From the NCBI GenBank assembly GCA_001803205.1, contig MHBE01000040.1:62001-126000 (forward strand): a stretch of DNA of 64,000 nt, in the 5' to 3' direction. Made by a program: the position numbers and the translations under genes. Below are positions 11,065 through 21,946 of the stretch, piece after piece; within the stretch, counting starts at the first letter, position 1, and each line of letters opens with the position of its first letter. Source of the DNA: Lentisphaerae bacterium GWF2_38_69 (GTDB lineage: Bacteria; Verrucomicrobiota; Lentisphaeria; Victivallales; GWF2-38-69). The notes under the pieces were generated by a model. It had not been told where the DNA came from. It made no database searches and saw only the letters and a program-made list of their open reading frames with translations.

Positions 11065-12357
11065 ATGAAAAAAATCAAGAGTTACCTGGAATGTATCAGC
11101 TGTTCAAAAAAATATTACATTTTCGACCCCAGATACACATGCACTTGTGGAGACCTTCTGGATGTAAAAAGAGATTTGTCTGAGATTAACGGCAAGAAAC
11201 TCGTAAAAAAGTGGGAAGAAAGATGGGGAATGAAGAGCGGAGTTCTTTCTTCAGGCGTCTGGAGGTACAAAGAACTTATAATAGATGTTGATAAGGAAAA
11301 AATAATAACCAAACAGGAAGGTAATACCAGACTCTACCCTTCAGGCCTTGCTGGCATCTATGCAGGAATTCCAAAACTCCTTCTCAAACACGAAGGTGAA
11401 AATCCCTCAGGAAGTTTTAAAGACAGAGGAATGACTGCGGGAGTAACAGTAGCGAACATCCTTGATTCAAAAATGGTAGCCTGCGCCAGCACAGGCAACA
11501 CTAGCGCCAGCATGGCTGCATACGCATCAAAAGCCGGATTTAAATCCGTTATTTTCATACCTTCTGGAAAAATAGCTTATGGCAAACTTGCCCAGGCTCT
11601 GGCATACGGAGGGAAAACGCTCCAAATTGAAGGAAATTTTGACGATGCAATGGAACTGGTGCAAAAAGTATGTTCCGAGCTGGATATTTACCTTCTAAAC
11701 TCAATTAATCCTTTTAGAATTGAAGGTCAGAAAGCCATATGCTTCGAAGTCTTGCAGCAGCTTGACTGGAAAGTTCCGGACTGGTTTATCATCCCCGGAG
11801 GAAATCTCGGAAATAATTCTGCCCTAAGCAAAGCCCTTATGGAATTATATGAGTTGGGAATAATAACAAAAATACCTCGGATTGCCGTAATTCAGGCTGC
11901 AGGAGCTAATCCGCTTTACAGGATGTGGAAAAACAAAACAGCGTACAAAGCTGTTAAAAACCCTGATACTATTGCCACAGCTATAAAAATCGGAAACCCT
12001 GTTTCATGGAAAAAGTCTCTGCGCGGAATAGAGTGGAGCAATGGCGTTGTAGAAGAAGTCACCGAACAGGAAATAATGGATGCCAAGGCAATGGTTGACA
12101 AGGCCGGAATAGGAGCCGAACCGGCATCATGCTGCGTAGTTGCAGGAGCAAAGAAACTAGTTGAAGCAGGAGTTATTGACAAAAAAGCTTCAGCTGTTGG
12201 CATCCTGACAGGAAATATCCTGAAGGATCCTGACGCAGTAATTAATTACCATATGGATAGGCTTAAAGAAGTAGGGATAAACGGTTCCTATAAGAATATT
12301 CCAATCCAAATTCCGGCAGATATTCAGGCCGTAAAAACAGCTCTTTCCAATTACTAA
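11065..12357 (+). CDS. thrC: Threonine synthase
   Basis: N-terminal Cys motif (CISCSKKY...CTCGDLL), PLP motif ENPSGSFKDRGM, ACASTGNTSASMAAYASKAG. Confidence 0.92.
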   Translation: MKKIKSYLECISCSKKYYIFDPRYTCTCGDLLDVKRDLSEINGKKLVKKWEERWGMKSGVLSSGVWRYKELIIDVDKEKIITKQEGNTRLYPSGLAGIYAGIPKLLLKHEGENPSGSFKDRGMTAGVTVANILDSKMVACASTGNTSASMAAYASKAGFKSVIFIPSGKIAYGKLAQALAYGGKTLQIEGNFDDAMELVQKVCSELDIYLLNSINPFRIEGQKAICFEVLQQLDWKVPDWFIIPGGNLGNNSALSKALMELYELGIITKIPRIAVIQAAGANPLYRMWKNKTAYKAVKNPDTIATAIKIGNPVSWKKSLRGIEWSNGVVEEVTEQEIMDAKAMVDKAGIGAEPASCCVVAGAKKLVEAGVIDKKASAVGILTGNILKDPDAVINYHMDRLKEVGINGSYKNIPIQIPADIQAVKTALSNY

Positions 12358-12506
12358 ATTAAACTCGGCTAATAAATTTTATATAACTTTTGTTTATGCG
12401 CATATAGCATAAAATATCTTGATCTTGTAAAATTATGTTTTATAAAAAATATACTGCTTAATACTACAAAAATGTAAAAAACGAATTTATTAAGGAGATT
12501 TATAAA

Positions 12507-13214
12507 ATGAAAAAAATTTATTCAGGACTAGTAACTGCATCATTAATCTTATTAGTTGGCGCCTGCGCGAAAGACACATCCGTGATTGTTGAGCCACAAC
12601 CGGCTATTGCTGCTGCTGCATCTGGAAACGAACAAACTCAGACTGTAGCTCAGACACAGGATTACAATCAATTCCAGCAGGCCTTGACAGATAAGGAATA
12701 CAAACAGGCTCCTGTTACGGATCAGGCTAAACCTTTGATGAGCGGCGCAGACATAATAGTAGAACCAACACCGGCGCTAGAAACAACTCCCCCTACAGTA
12801 ACAGGTCAGAATCCGGCAGTAGCAGCTAAGGCAGGTTATCCTGTAACCAGCCCGCAGGATAAGATTTCAAAGAATACCAACATAGAAGGCATAGATAATT
12901 TTGTTACTGCTCTTACTGACACTACATACGCCAAGGATAAAGCAGTTCCAACTCCTGGGCCTAAAGTGCTTTATAGCAATGAAGGCAGCGACATAACACC
13001 TACTCCTGAAACAGAATATACACCTCCTACAGTAACAGGCGAGAATCCTGAAGTAGCAGCCAAGGCAGGATACCCTACCTCAAATATACAAAAAATTAAC
13101 ACAAAACAGGGACCTCCTGAAATAGACAATCTGGTTTCAGCCGTTGCAGATACAACTTACACAAAAGACCAGCTAACATTGGAAAATACCCCGCTTTCAA
13201 GCAAGGACGAATAA
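12507..13214 (+). CDS. Low-complexity lipoprotein with internal repeats
   Basis: Lipobox LLVGAC; two long copies of TPPTVTGxNPxVAAKAGYP...[ID]N(F/L)V(T/S)A(L/V)xDTTYxKD. Confidence 0.75.
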   Translation: MKKIYSGLVTASLILLVGACAKDTSVIVEPQPAIAAAASGNEQTQTVAQTQDYNQFQQALTDKEYKQAPVTDQAKPLMSGADIIVEPTPALETTPPTVTGQNPAVAAKAGYPVTSPQDKISKNTNIEGIDNFVTALTDTTYAKDKAVPTPGPKVLYSNEGSDITPTPETEYTPPTVTGENPEVAAKAGYPTSNIQKINTKQGPPEIDNLVSAVADTTYTKDQLTLENTPLSSKDE

Positions 13215-13247
13215 TACAACTTAATTCATGTGATACTATTAATTATT

Positions 13248-13271
13248 AGGAGCCTCCAAGGCTCCTTTTTT
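13248..13271 (+). terminator. Rho-independent terminator
   Basis: AGGAGCC-TCCAA-GGCTCCT perfect stem followed by T-run. Confidence 0.88.
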
Positions 13272-13328
13272 ATCTGGTGATGAAGTTTTAAAAATCAGAT
13301 ACGGCTAATAATCCTCTTTTTTTCTTTT

Positions 13329-14435
13329 ATGCAAAAATTAAAAAAACTTGTCATCTTATGTGGCGGAACTGGAGGTCATTTCTTTCCTGGTCTTTCTATC
13401 GGAAGAATCTTCAAGGCCGAAAGTGGAGAAGTTATACTTATTACTGGAAGACATAAGGTAAGTTATGCTAAGGAATTTTCCCCAAAATACAACATTCCAA
13501 TTTATGAAGTTGAAAGCTCTTCGATTTCCGCGTCTCCATTAAAACTCATAAATTTTATAATAAAAACTTCATTTGGATTTTTCCAATCTTGGAAAATATT
13601 GGTTAAACACAAACCTGATGCAGTGCTGGCTATGGGAAGTTATACTTCTATCCCTTCAAGTCTGGCAGCAATTGTTTTAAGAATACCATTATTTCTGCAT
13701 GACGGAAATTCTGTTATAGGAAAAGCCAACTGCTTTCTTTCAAAATGGGCTAAAATTCTTATGAGCGCATTTCCTGTGGTTAACCAAAACCTTGATATTT
13801 CAAAGATATTAGTTACAGGCATGCCTTTAAGGCCTGAACTTGCTGATACAAAAATTAAAGATAAGCAAGAAGCAATAGCATTGTTCAATAAGATTTTCAT
13901 TAGGAATTTTGACATTAAAAAAATAACTCTGCTTATTTTCGGAGGAAGTCTAGGTGCAAAGAAAATTAATACCTCTGTGCCTGAAGCTCTGGCATCCTTG
14001 AATTTAACTGCAAATTCGCTGCAGGTTGTCCACCTTACAGGCAGAGATTACGCTGAAAGCACATCGGAACGCTACAAACAACTTCAGTTTGACCATTTGA
14101 TACTTGAGAAATACGACGATATGTCACTGCTCTATAAAATGGCAGATATAGTTATCTGCAGAAGTGGCGGAAGCACAGTAGCAGAACTTCATTATTTTGA
14201 TAAAAACTCAATTCTCGTCCCCTACCCTCTCGCTGCAGAAAATCATCAGTATTTCAACGCGCTTTTCCTGCAAATGAAAAATCCAGATACACTCATTATT
14301 GAAGACAAGGATTGCTCCGTAGAAACTTTGGCCAAAGCTATCTCTAACCTTCTTACTAAAACTCCTAGGCTCCAAACACCAAAGACAAACCCAGCTGTTT
14401 CCGTCCTAAGTGTCATCGAAGAAAAACTCATTTAA
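13329..14435 (+). CDS. murG: UDP-N-acetylglucosamine--N-acetylmuramyl-(pentapeptide) pyrophosphoryl-undecaprenol N-acetylglucosamine transferase
   Basis: LCGGTGGHFFPGLSIGRIF, FGGSLGAKKIN, CRSGGSTVAEL...PYPLAAENHQYFNA. Confidence 0.92.
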   Translation: MQKLKKLVILCGGTGGHFFPGLSIGRIFKAESGEVILITGRHKVSYAKEFSPKYNIPIYEVESSSISASPLKLINFIIKTSFGFFQSWKILVKHKPDAVLAMGSYTSIPSSLAAIVLRIPLFLHDGNSVIGKANCFLSKWAKILMSAFPVVNQNLDISKILVTGMPLRPELADTKIKDKQEAIALFNKIFIRNFDIKKITLLIFGGSLGAKKINTSVPEALASLNLTANSLQVVHLTGRDYAESTSERYKQLQFDHLILEKYDDMSLLYKMADIVICRSGGSTVAELHYFDKNSILVPYPLAAENHQYFNALFLQMKNPDTLIIEDKDCSVETLAKAISNLLTKTPRLQTPKTNPAVSVLSVIEEKLI

Positions 14436-14657
14436 ACACCAAACCCCAAAGGACACCAAAGATTATTAGAAATAGAGGTCTAGGTTGTTAAATGCCACGA
14501 GTTTAAAAAATGAAGATTGCATAAGGAAATCAGAAGTCCATTATGCAAAGTTGCCTTCTGGAACCGATAATTACTTTAAGTGTCATTTATAAGCGCTATC
14601 ATGATCAACATGGATACTCATGAAAATCATAAAGCTTTTTACTTCTAGTAGCCGGCA

Positions 14658-17600
14658 CTATGATTTCTTTTCGGAGTGATAGTCGTTTTTGCCTTTGGAA
14701 TGGCCATTTCCGTTTTTCTGCCAGGCAGGCTTTTTGTATTCTGGAGGTTTCTTGTTTGCCCTGATTTTCACAGACTCTTCACCTACTATACATTTCAGCT
14801 GGTTTATCAGGTCGTTGTTTACCCTTACCATGAAATTTTTTCCGGCTTCTATAAAAGCCTTTTCCCCAGAGCTTAAAGTTGAACACAAAATAATATCTGT
14901 TTTCCCCTTAAAAAGCTCACTTGTTAATGAGTTTCTGATTTCATGCAGTGTTTCTGTTTTCGTAGTTCCTTCATTAATATGTATATGGAGTTCTTCTGTA
15001 AAATCCTTCTGAACATCTTCCATAGTCATAATTTTATTAACAGTAATTTTCTTGTTCCCGCCTTCATCCTTGCTTGAAGCGATTCCTTCGATAAAAACAG
15101 GTTTGTTCAGTTCAATCAAGGGTGTATATTCCTTGTAAGTTCTTCCGAATACGACACACTCTATAGTGCCTCCAAGATCCTCGAAGTTTATTACTGCAAA
15201 CTTAGAGCCGTCTTTTTTAGACGACTTGATATCGAGCGATGCTATTATTCCACCGATTCTTAAGGATACTTCGTGCTCATGCAGATTAAAGTCCTCATCT
15301 CCATTAGATTTTAGTTCCATGATTGAAGTTGTGGAATAAAGTTCAATGATGCCGGCATATTCTCCAAGGGGATGGCCGCTTACATAAAAACCGAGCAGTT
15401 CCTTTTCATCCTCAAGCATCTTTTTCTCATCAACTTCAGGGATATCAGGCATAATCACATTGTTCGGATTGTCATTACTTTCTTCTTTAGAATCTCCCAT
15501 AAAATCAAATAAGTTCCCCTGTCCGTTTATCTTATCCTGAAGAGTCTGATTAGCTTTTCTTACTACATCTGCCATGACATGTAAGAGCTGGGATCGTTTA
15601 TATCCGAAACAGTCCAGAGCTCCAGCTCGTATCAGAGACTCCATGACTCTGGTATTGAGCTTGGTTCCTGCTCTTTCGGCAAAATCAGTCAGATCCTTAA
15701 ATTTGTCATTACTTCTGGCTTTGATTATCTCGTCGGAAGCAGAGCCTCCTACGCCTTTTATCGCGGATATGCCAAATCTTATAGAGGCTCCATCCACGGT
15801 AAAGTTCATATTGCTCACATTGACATCAGGAGCAAGAACTTTTATTCCCATCTCCTTGCATTCTTTAATAAAGAAAACGATTTTTTCAGGATTGCTTACT
15901 TCGCTTGTAAGCACTGAACACATAAATTCAACAGGATAGTTAGCCTTGAGAAAAGCGGTCTGATATGCCACAAACGCATAAGCCACGCTATGTGATTTAT
16001 TAAATCCGTATTCGGCAAATTTTGAAATTTTCTCCCATATTGCAGAGGCTTTCTCTTCGCTTATCTGGTTAAATTCATAACAGCCTTTAACAAACTTTTC
16101 TTTCTGTTTTGCCATCTCATCGATTTTTTTCTTGCCGATGGCTCGTCTTAAGATATCTGCCTGACCAAGAGTAAAACCCGCAACTACCTGTACTACCTGC
16201 ATGATTTGTTCCTGATAGAGCATGATACCGTATGTTTCCTTCAGCACCTGCTCCATACTGGAATGATCGTAATCAATCATCTCCTTGCCGAATTTTCTGT
16301 TGATGAAATCACCGATGAACTGCATAGGTCCAGGACGATAAAGGGCAAGCAGAGCTGAGATGTCTTCAATCCTGTTTACACCAAAGCGTTTGCAAAGATC
16401 TCTCATTCCGCCTGATTCAAGTTGGAAGACTGCAATCGTATCACCGCGATTCAAAAGCGAATACGCATTTTTATCTTCAAGGGAAATTCTGTTTATATCT
16501 AAATCTATGTCTCTGGTTTTCTTAATTGCGTCGATTGTATCCTGAATTATCGTCAGAGTCTTCAGACCGAGAAAGTCCATTTTTAACAGTCCCAGGCTTT
16601 CGCATGGGCCTGCCGGATATTGAGTAATTATTCCGCCTTCAGAATCTTTAGTAAGAGGTACCAGATTATCAAGAGGCTGGTCTCCAATGATTACACCTGC
16701 TGCGTGTGTGCTCATATTTCTATTCAGATTCTCGAGTGGCTCGGCATACATGAAAATTTCTTTGACCCATTCATTTTCATCCATGAACTTTATCAGGTCT
16801 GAGTTATTTTCCCTGGTTCCTTCAAGCGTTAGATTAGGATCAGCAGGCATAAGCTTTGTAATCATATTTCTCTGATCAAAAGAGTGTCCCAGAGCACGGC
16901 CTATATCTTTGATGACTGCTTTTGCTTTAAGTGTTCCGTAGGTGCCAATCTGCGCTACACTGTCCTGCCCGTATTTGGCTCTGACATATTCTATTACTTC
17001 CCCTCTTCTTCTTTCGCAGAAATCTATATCAAAGTCAGGGGGGCTCACGCGATCAGGATTCAGAAATCTCTCAAAAAGAAGATTGTACCTGAGGGGGTCG
17101 ACATTTGTAATATTGGTAAGGTAGGCCACTATACTTCCTGCTCCGGAACCTCTTCCCGGGCCTACGGGAACACCGGTTTCCCTTGCATACTTAAGGAAAT
17201 CCCATACAACGAGGAAATAACTGCAATATCTGGATTTGTCTATTACTGTAAGTTCGTGGTCAAGCCGGTTAATAACTCTCTGCTGCTCCTTTGTAAGCTT
17301 ATCATCGCTTTCGTATTTAAAACCATATCTTTCAGGCAATTCTTCCAAGCATATGGCTTTGAGATATTCCTTGTGGCTCTGGCCTTCGCCTATTTTATAC
17401 ACTGGATAATGATTTGCTTTGAAATCTAGAACAAGATTACATTTATCAGCTACAGCCAAAGTATTGGTAATGGCTTCCGGAACTTCCTTGAATATTTCCA
17501 ACATCTCGTCGCCATTCTTGAAGTAAAACTGATCATTGTGAAACTTAAATCTTTTCTCATCGGTAATAACATTATTGGTCTGAATACAAAGCAGTAATTC

Positions 17601-18284
17601 ATGAGATTTATGATGCTCCTTCTTGAGATAATGAGCGTCATTTGTAGCAACCAGCCCTACTCCAAATTCTTTAGCCATTGAAATCAGTGCTTTGTTGACT
17701 ATCTTCTGTTCTTCCATCCCGTGATCCATGAGTTCCAGATAAAAGTTATCCTTTCCGTACATTTCCAGGTAATCGCTAAGGGCATTCTTGGCCTCTTTGG
17801 TCTTTCCTGCAAGAATATTAACGGCAAGTTCGCCCTGAAGACATGCGCTTAATGCTATCAAGCCTTTTGAGTATTTACGCAGCAGTTCTTTATCAACTCT
17901 GGGTTTATAATATATCCCTTCGAGATTGGCCAGAGAATCCAATTTGCACAAATTCCTATATCCATCAATATCTTTAGCAAGAAGAACAAGGTGATAACCT
18001 TTTATATTGGGCACATTCTGGTCTCTGTCTTTATAATGAGTCGGCGAGACATACATTTCACAGCCTATAATGGGTTTAATACCATTACTATCCATCTGTT
18101 TATAGAAATCCAAAGCTCCGCCCATCACTCCGTGATCAGTAATAGCCACAGCGGGCATATTGTATTCTTTGGCAAGTTTGACTATATCTGTCTTGCCTTT
18201 CTCCTTATGATATATGTGGCAGGCTCCGTCAAGCAGACTATAGTCAGTGTGCACATGCAGATGCACGAAGGGAGTTGAACTCAT
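14658..18284 (-). CDS. dnaE: DNA polymerase III subunit alpha
   Basis: 1208 aa; PHP domain FVHLHVHTDYSLLDGA, PGRGSGAGSIVAYLT, PPDFDIDFCERRR. Confidence 0.97.
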   Translation of the reverse strand: MSSTPFVHLHVHTDYSLLDGACHIYHKEKGKTDIVKLAKEYNMPAVAITDHGVMGGALDFYKQMDSNGIKPIIGCEMYVSPTHYKDRDQNVPNIKGYHLVLLAKDIDGYRNLCKLDSLANLEGIYYKPRVDKELLRKYSKGLIALSACLQGELAVNILAGKTKEAKNALSDYLEMYGKDNFYLELMDHGMEEQKIVNKALISMAKEFGVGLVATNDAHYLKKEHHKSHELLLCIQTNNVITDEKRFKFHNDQFYFKNGDEMLEIFKEVPEAITNTLAVADKCNLVLDFKANHYPVYKIGEGQSHKEYLKAICLEELPERYGFKYESDDKLTKEQQRVINRLDHELTVIDKSRYCSYFLVVWDFLKYARETGVPVGPGRGSGAGSIVAYLTNITNVDPLRYNLLFERFLNPDRVSPPDFDIDFCERRRGEVIEYVRAKYGQDSVAQIGTYGTLKAKAVIKDIGRALGHSFDQRNMITKLMPADPNLTLEGTRENNSDLIKFMDENEWVKEIFMYAEPLENLNRNMSTHAAGVIIGDQPLDNLVPLTKDSEGGIITQYPAGPCESLGLLKMDFLGLKTLTIIQDTIDAIKKTRDIDLDINRISLEDKNAYSLLNRGDTIAVFQLESGGMRDLCKRFGVNRIEDISALLALYRPGPMQFIGDFINRKFGKEMIDYDHSSMEQVLKETYGIMLYQEQIMQVVQVVAGFTLGQADILRRAIGKKKIDEMAKQKEKFVKGCYEFNQISEEKASAIWEKISKFAEYGFNKSHSVAYAFVAYQTAFLKANYPVEFMCSVLTSEVSNPEKIVFFIKECKEMGIKVLAPDVNVSNMNFTVDGASIRFGISAIKGVGGSASDEIIKARSNDKFKDLTDFAERAGTKLNTRVMESLIRAGALDCFGYKRSQLLHVMADVVRKANQTLQDKINGQGNLFDFMGDSKEESNDNPNNVIMPDIPEVDEKKMLEDEKELLGFYVSGHPLGEYAGIIELYSTTSIMELKSNGDEDFNLHEHEVSLRIGGIIASLDIKSSKKDGSKFAVINFEDLGGTIECVVFGRTYKEYTPLIELNKPVFIEGIASSKDEGGNKKITVNKIMTMEDVQKDFTEELHIHINEGTTKTETLHEIRNSLTSELFKGKTDIILCSTLSSGEKAFIEAGKNFMVRVNNDLINQLKCIVGEESVKIRANKKPPEYKKPAWQKNGNGHSKGKNDYHSEKKS

Positions 18285-18401
18285 TTTATTTCCAAGATAT
18301 TCGAATCGTTATAGGTTGATAAATTTATGAAAACTATAGGAAGAATTTACACTTTACTAGAAAAAATCACACTTTCTTGAAAGATAAAAAAGAAAGATAT
18401 T

Positions 18402-18422
18402 TGAAGGGAAGATATCCCTTCA
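18402..18422 (-). terminator. Rho-independent terminator of the decarboxylase gene
   Basis: TGAAGGG/CCCTTCA stem; on minus strand followed by T-rich tract (AATATCTTTCTTTTTT). Confidence 0.65.
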
Positions 18423-18432
18423 GGCTATCCTA

Positions 18433-19596
18433 CTAGACATGATATGTTTTTAAAGGCGGAAAACCGTTAAATTCCACAGAGCAGTAAGAAGATGTATAAG
18501 CTCCGGTAGTTAACCAGTATATGCGATCACCGACCGCCAGACTTAAGGGAAGAGAATACTGAGCGTATTCATACATTACATCCTGACTGTCACAAGTAGG
18601 TCCTGCTATAACAGACTCTTCACATACTCCTTTTTTCTCGCAATAAAGAGGGTATTTGATACACTCTTCGAGTGTTTCTATAAGCCCGTTAAACTTTCCT
18701 ACATCAAGATAAACCCAACGGTCAAGGGCTGTTCTGGATTTACGCGAAATAAGAACAATCTCGCTTACAAGAATTCCGCAATTACCCACCATAGAACGAC
18801 CCGGCTCAAGAATTACTTCCGGAAGCTCGTCTCCAAAGTCGTCATGAAGATAACGCGTAATTTCGTCAGCATAAATCTGCAGATCATTTGTTTTTGACAG
18901 GTATGGCGCTGGCAGGCCGCCTCCCATATTAATCATCTTCAATCGGACATCCTCGTTTGAGGACATCCAGTCATAAATGTACTTGACTTTGGCTATAGCT
19001 GAATCCCATGTGCCGATATCTCTCTGCTGTGAGCCTACATGAAAAGAAACCCCGTAAGGAACAAGTCCCAGCTTCTTGGCTAAAATGAGAAGGTCAATAG
19101 ACATATCGGGCTGGCATCCGAATTTTCTGGAAAGAGGCCAGTCTGCTGTTTCTGCCCCTTCAGTCAATATTCTACAGAATATTTTTGAACCTGGAGCTGT
19201 CTTTGCAATATTGCGTAAATCCATTTCGCTGTCTGTAGCAAAAAGACGGACGCCTTTGTTGTATGCGTATTCAATATGATTTGGCTTCTTAATTGTGTTG
19301 CCGTAGCTCAGTCTCTCAGGTTTTACACCAATGGCAAGAACTTTATCTAATTCATATATGGAAGCAATATCAAAATTTGAGCCAAGATTATTTAGTTTGT
19401 TCAAAACTTCCTTGTCCGGATTGGCTTTCACTGCATAATATGTTTTGGCATATGGAAAAAAGGTCTGCAGATCTTTGTAATTCCTTTCGACTATATCCGT
19501 ATTTACAAGCAGGAACGGGGTTTCGTATTTATCTGCTGCACTTTTGAACTTTTCCCATTCCTCCGTAGTGTAGTACTCTGATATGTCAATATTCAT
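18433..19596 (-). CDS. Type III PLP decarboxylase (ornithine/diaminopimelate decarboxylase family; ornithine decarboxylase-like)
   Basis: YYAVKANPDKEVL, SFHVGSQQ, MGGGLPAPY, EPGRSMV, GPTCDSQDVM. Confidence 0.88.
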   Translation of the reverse strand: MNIDISEYYTTEEWEKFKSAADKYETPFLLVNTDIVERNYKDLQTFFPYAKTYYAVKANPDKEVLNKLNNLGSNFDIASIYELDKVLAIGVKPERLSYGNTIKKPNHIEYAYNKGVRLFATDSEMDLRNIAKTAPGSKIFCRILTEGAETADWPLSRKFGCQPDMSIDLLILAKKLGLVPYGVSFHVGSQQRDIGTWDSAIAKVKYIYDWMSSNEDVRLKMINMGGGLPAPYLSKTNDLQIYADEITRYLHDDFGDELPEVILEPGRSMVGNCGILVSEIVLISRKSRTALDRWVYLDVGKFNGLIETLEECIKYPLYCEKKGVCEESVIAGPTCDSQDVMYEYAQYSLPLSLAVGDRIYWLTTGAYTSSYCSVEFNGFPPLKTYHV

Positions 19597-19840
19597 GACT
19601 GAGTTATCTCCTCAAGATATTATTTTTACAAAAAAAACTCTAAAATTGACTATATTTGTCTGTAATTACAAATCAGATATAAAAGATTGCATTAATATAC
19701 TTTTTTGCTTTCTGTCGACACTATTTTTTTCCGGGCTTTTTATTAACATTTTAGCAGCTATTTTTATAGTTTCATTTACATAAACATTAACTCCTATACC
19801 AAATGGGGAAAATTCTGCAGTTTAGCAACTTTTTCTTGTT

Positions 19841-21364
19841 ATGAAAAAAGACAAGTATCTGATATATACGCTTTGGGTTATAGTTGCTACACTGATTTTT
19901 CATCTGATTATCGCTTCGTCGATAGGACTTGGGGTGGATGAATCTTATACAGCATCAGTTTCCAGAATATTCAGCCTGGGTTATGTTGATCACCCGCCGC
20001 TGCATTACTGGATGATTAAGCTTTCATCGTTGTTATTCGACAGCGAAAGACCTATTGTTCTGCGTTTGCCGTTTATATTATTTTCTGCCGGAACAACCTG
20101 GATGATGTTTTTAATTACCGCTAAATTGTTCAATGCAAAATCCGGTTTTTTTGCTGCATTAGTTTTGAATCTAACCGCGCTCTTCTCCTATATGAGTTTC
20201 GGGATACTTCCTGACGGACCTCTGATGTTTTTCATGCTTTCTTCGCTCTACATTCTAACTAAGTTATTATTTGAACCGGACTTTAAGAACTCGGCTTTTT
20301 ACTGGACTTTATTTGGTGTTTTTTCAGGTCTTGCAATGTTGAGCAAGTATCATGGCGTTTTCATATTTTTCGGGCTATTCTTTTTTGCCATTACTTCCAG
20401 AAAATGGAGATATCTCTTCAAATCAGTTTACCCCTATCTATCAATAATCATCGCTTCGATCCTTTTTTCAGTAGTGGCAATCTGGAACATACAGCACAAT
20501 TTTGCTTCATTCATCTTTCAAGGATCAAGGGGAATACCAAACTCTTTTACCCTTACACCGTTAAACTTCATCATTAACATAGCAGGTCAAATAGGATATA
20601 TATTGCCATGGATATGGCTACCTCTTGCTTATTTATTAATAAAAGGTTTAAAAAAAGGGCCTGATAACAAATCGTTAAAAATAGTTTCACATCAGGATAT
20701 AACATGGTTTTTGTGCTGCTTTGCAGTTTGGCCTATTTTGTTATTCACTCTCCCTTCCCTGTGGGGCTGCAAAGGATTGCCTCACTGGCAGTTTCCGGGT
20801 TACTTAATGCTCTTTCCTTTGCTCGGAAACTGGATAGAAACGAAAACTAAAATCAGAAGAAAACTTATTAATTGGGTTCTGGCTTTTTCTATAGCCGTAA
20901 TTGTATTTGCATGGACTTTTATAGTTACTCAGGTAAAATTTGACTGGATAAGCAGAATAAATCCGGTTTTATTCGCCAGGAAAGACCCTTCGCATGAACT
21001 GCTTGACTGGGATGATTTAAAAGTCGGGATTGACCGTAATAACCTTATCAAAAAGTACAATATCTCATTTATAGTAACCGCAAACTGGATATTGGCAGGA
21101 AGAATCGACTATATAATGGGTGGTGAAATACCTGTTTTAACGCTTCCGAACAATCAGCACAATTTTGCTTTGATGCATGATCAAACTCAATTCAAAGGCA
21201 AAAACGCATTAATTATATTGCCAGAAGATAAACTCAATGATATTTCCAGATACAATTTTTATTTTAAAACAACTACAGCATTGAAGCCCATAGCCATATT
21301 TCAAAATCATGCAAACACACTAAAACTTAATCTCTTTCTTGCAGAAAATTATAAGGGATATTAA
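19841..21364 (+). CDS. Glycosyltransferase family 39 / ArnT-like membrane protein
   Basis: Multi-TM; GVDESYTASVSRIFSLGYVDHPPLHYWMIK (DE...HPPL motif). Confidence 0.85.
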   Translation: MKKDKYLIYTLWVIVATLIFHLIIASSIGLGVDESYTASVSRIFSLGYVDHPPLHYWMIKLSSLLFDSERPIVLRLPFILFSAGTTWMMFLITAKLFNAKSGFFAALVLNLTALFSYMSFGILPDGPLMFFMLSSLYILTKLLFEPDFKNSAFYWTLFGVFSGLAMLSKYHGVFIFFGLFFFAITSRKWRYLFKSVYPYLSIIIASILFSVVAIWNIQHNFASFIFQGSRGIPNSFTLTPLNFIINIAGQIGYILPWIWLPLAYLLIKGLKKGPDNKSLKIVSHQDITWFLCCFAVWPILLFTLPSLWGCKGLPHWQFPGYLMLFPLLGNWIETKTKIRRKLINWVLAFSIAVIVFAWTFIVTQVKFDWISRINPVLFARKDPSHELLDWDDLKVGIDRNNLIKKYNISFIVTANWILAGRIDYIMGGEIPVLTLPNNQHNFALMHDQTQFKGKNALIILPEDKLNDISRYNFYFKTTTALKPIAIFQNHANTLKLNLFLAENYKGY

Positions 21365-21394
21365 ATCGGCACACCGTAATGCTGTCCCCCCCCC

Positions 21395-21946
21395 CTATCT
21401 TTCAAAAGTTCCAGCATAGGTTGCTTTAGCTATTACATATGGTTTTAAAAATACCTCAATCTTATTATAATCCATGAAACTGCTTAGAGGCTGGATATTT
21501 TCCACACTTAAGGCATACACAGTAAATACATAAGTATGAACACCGCTTCCTGCCGGCGGCTGAGGTCCGCTATATCCTTTGACTCCAAAGCTGTTGAGCA
21601 ATTGGATAGAATTCTCAGGCATACCTTCGTCATCTGAGTCTCCCTGATCCAACATCGTCACAGAAGCAGGAATATTGCAGGCAAACCAATGTACCCAGTT
21701 ATTGGCTTTTGGCGCTGTATCAATGCAGACTAAAGCATATGACTTAACGCCACTGGGAGCATTATTCCAGAAGAACTGAGGTGAAATATTATTTCCGTCA
21801 ATTACTCCATAATTAGCATTCTTAGGCAAAATTCTTCCTCCATTATCAAAAGACAAAGAAGTCAAAGTGAAGTCTGCTGAAAAAGCATTAAATACTGCAA
21901 AGAAAAGAAAAATTCCAAAAACAAGAAACTTATAATTTTTTAACAT
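21395..21946 (-). CDS. YbhB/YbcL (PEBP) family protein, exported
   Basis: Signal peptide MLKNYKFLVFGIFLFFAVFNAFSA with RBS GGAGGG upstream; SPQFFWNNAPSGVKSYALVCIDTAP...WVHWFACNIP...YSGPQPPAGSGVHTYVFTVYAL. Confidence 0.9.
   Translation of the reverse strand: MLKNYKFLVFGIFLFFAVFNAFSADFTLTSLSFDNGGRILPKNANYGVIDGNNISPQFFWNNAPSGVKSYALVCIDTAPKANNWVHWFACNIPASVTMLDQGDSDDEGMPENSIQLLNSFGVKGYSGPQPPAGSGVHTYVFTVYALSVENIQPLSSFMDYNKIEVFLKPYVIAKATYAGTFER

Noticed and set aside
14676-18278. Many plus-strand ORFs opposite dnaE (60-181 aa)
   Set aside because: Antisense to a long conserved gene, no recognisable domains; ordinary shadow ORFs.
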